This document shows positions 63,933 through 64,000 of a stretch of 64,000 nt of DNA, in pieces. Position 1 is the first letter of the stretch, and each line of letters begins with the position of its first letter. The DNA lies in NCBI GenBank assembly GCA_027487835.1, contig JAIYCU010000029.1:155810-219809 (forward strand). Direction: 5' to 3'. Both the position numbers and the translations under genes were made by a program. Below the pieces are notes generated by a model. That model was not told the DNA's origin. It did not search any database and worked only from the letters and a program-made list of their open reading frames with translations. The DNA is from Bacteroidota bacterium. Lineage in GTDB: Bacteria; Bacteroidota; Bacteroidia; UKL13-3.

Positions 63933-64000
63933 ATGGTAGAAATAAGACCCGATGAGGTATCAGCCATCATCAGAGAGCAATTAAGCAGCTTTAAGTCTGA
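63933..64000 (+). CDS. atpA: F0F1 ATP synthase subunit alpha, first codons only
   Basis: ATG 63933 opens MVEIRPDEVSAIIREQL, the usual AtpA N terminus, 9 bp after atpH. The gene runs off the right edge after 22 full codons. Confidence 0.93.
   Translation, partial: MVEIRPDEVSAIIREQLSSFKS

Overview
The window is a gene-dense stretch of an AT-rich chromosome from a member of the phylum Bacteroidota. The assignment rests on several independent signs. There are three TonB-dependent receptors, a PorW/SprE-type lipoprotein and a PorV-like protein of the type IX secretion system (T9SS), and a large secreted protein with a T9SS-like C-terminal domain. There are also two LruC-domain lipoproteins, a HYC_CC_PP-type small protein, and a Rho factor with a long Arg/Asn/Asp-rich N-terminal region. 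Several upstream regions carry the Bacteroidota promoter pattern TTG-N19/20-TAnnTTTG, and Shine-Dalgarno sequences are scarce. I cannot name the genus. No gene-free stretch exceeds 300 bp, and I see no rRNA, tRNA, CRISPR array, prophage or intact insertion sequence.

Layout. 1-6.5 kb: an exported protein cut by the window edge, a DedA membrane protein, a 39-residue lipoprotein coupled to a glycosyltransferase and a NIF3 protein, a lipocalin-like lipoprotein, a zinc-ribbon coiled-coil protein and an exported TPR protein. 6.5-10.8 kb: two tandem LruC-domain lipoproteins. 10.8-19.7 kb: a receiver-only response regulator, lysS, a LytTR regulator, then rRNA methyltransferase, RNase Z and STAS-like genes, an SDR oxidoreductase, prfB with its programmed frameshift, and typA. 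19.8-23 kb: a probable metal-handling operon (HYC_CC_PP protein, HMA-domain protein with an 18-A tract, TonB-dependent receptor). 23-27.8 kb: rho, a universal stress protein, a sugar MFS transporter and a small membrane protein. 27.8-33.7 kb: pdxA and the fatty-acid start cluster yceD-rpmF-plsX-fabH-accB-accC. 33.7-38.6 kb: leucyl aminopeptidase, ksgA, mgtE and a 2-hydroxyacid dehydrogenase. 38.7-47.6 kb: a three-gene surface module (1,265-1,267-residue TonB-dependent receptor, 1,278-residue T9SS-type secreted protein, PorV-like barrel). 47.6-54.8 kb: greA, a HIT protein, ruvC, a five-gene unit of flippase-like protein, glycosyltransferase, small protein, recO and esterase, and an amino-acid permease. 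54.8-59.7 kb: PBP1A and porW/sprE. 59.8-64 kb: a short membrane protein, bactofilin, then the F0F1 ATP synthase genes up to the first codons of atpA.

The most unexpected signal is not a gene. A 13-base word, CGGTTTGAACCAA, occurs exactly ten times on either strand, in coding sequence in three reading frames and once between genes. Simple base composition predicts far less than one copy. Its core also appears as a perfect palindrome (38207-38220), as looser relatives such as GGTTCAAGCC, and as an inverted repeat at the predicted transcription start of the bactofilin gene. It behaves like a dispersed signal word (uptake sequence, chromosome-organising site or similar). The second candidate is the receptor/T9SS cargo/PorV-like module, which together with porW elsewhere in the window suggests a dedicated surface-display system of unknown purpose.
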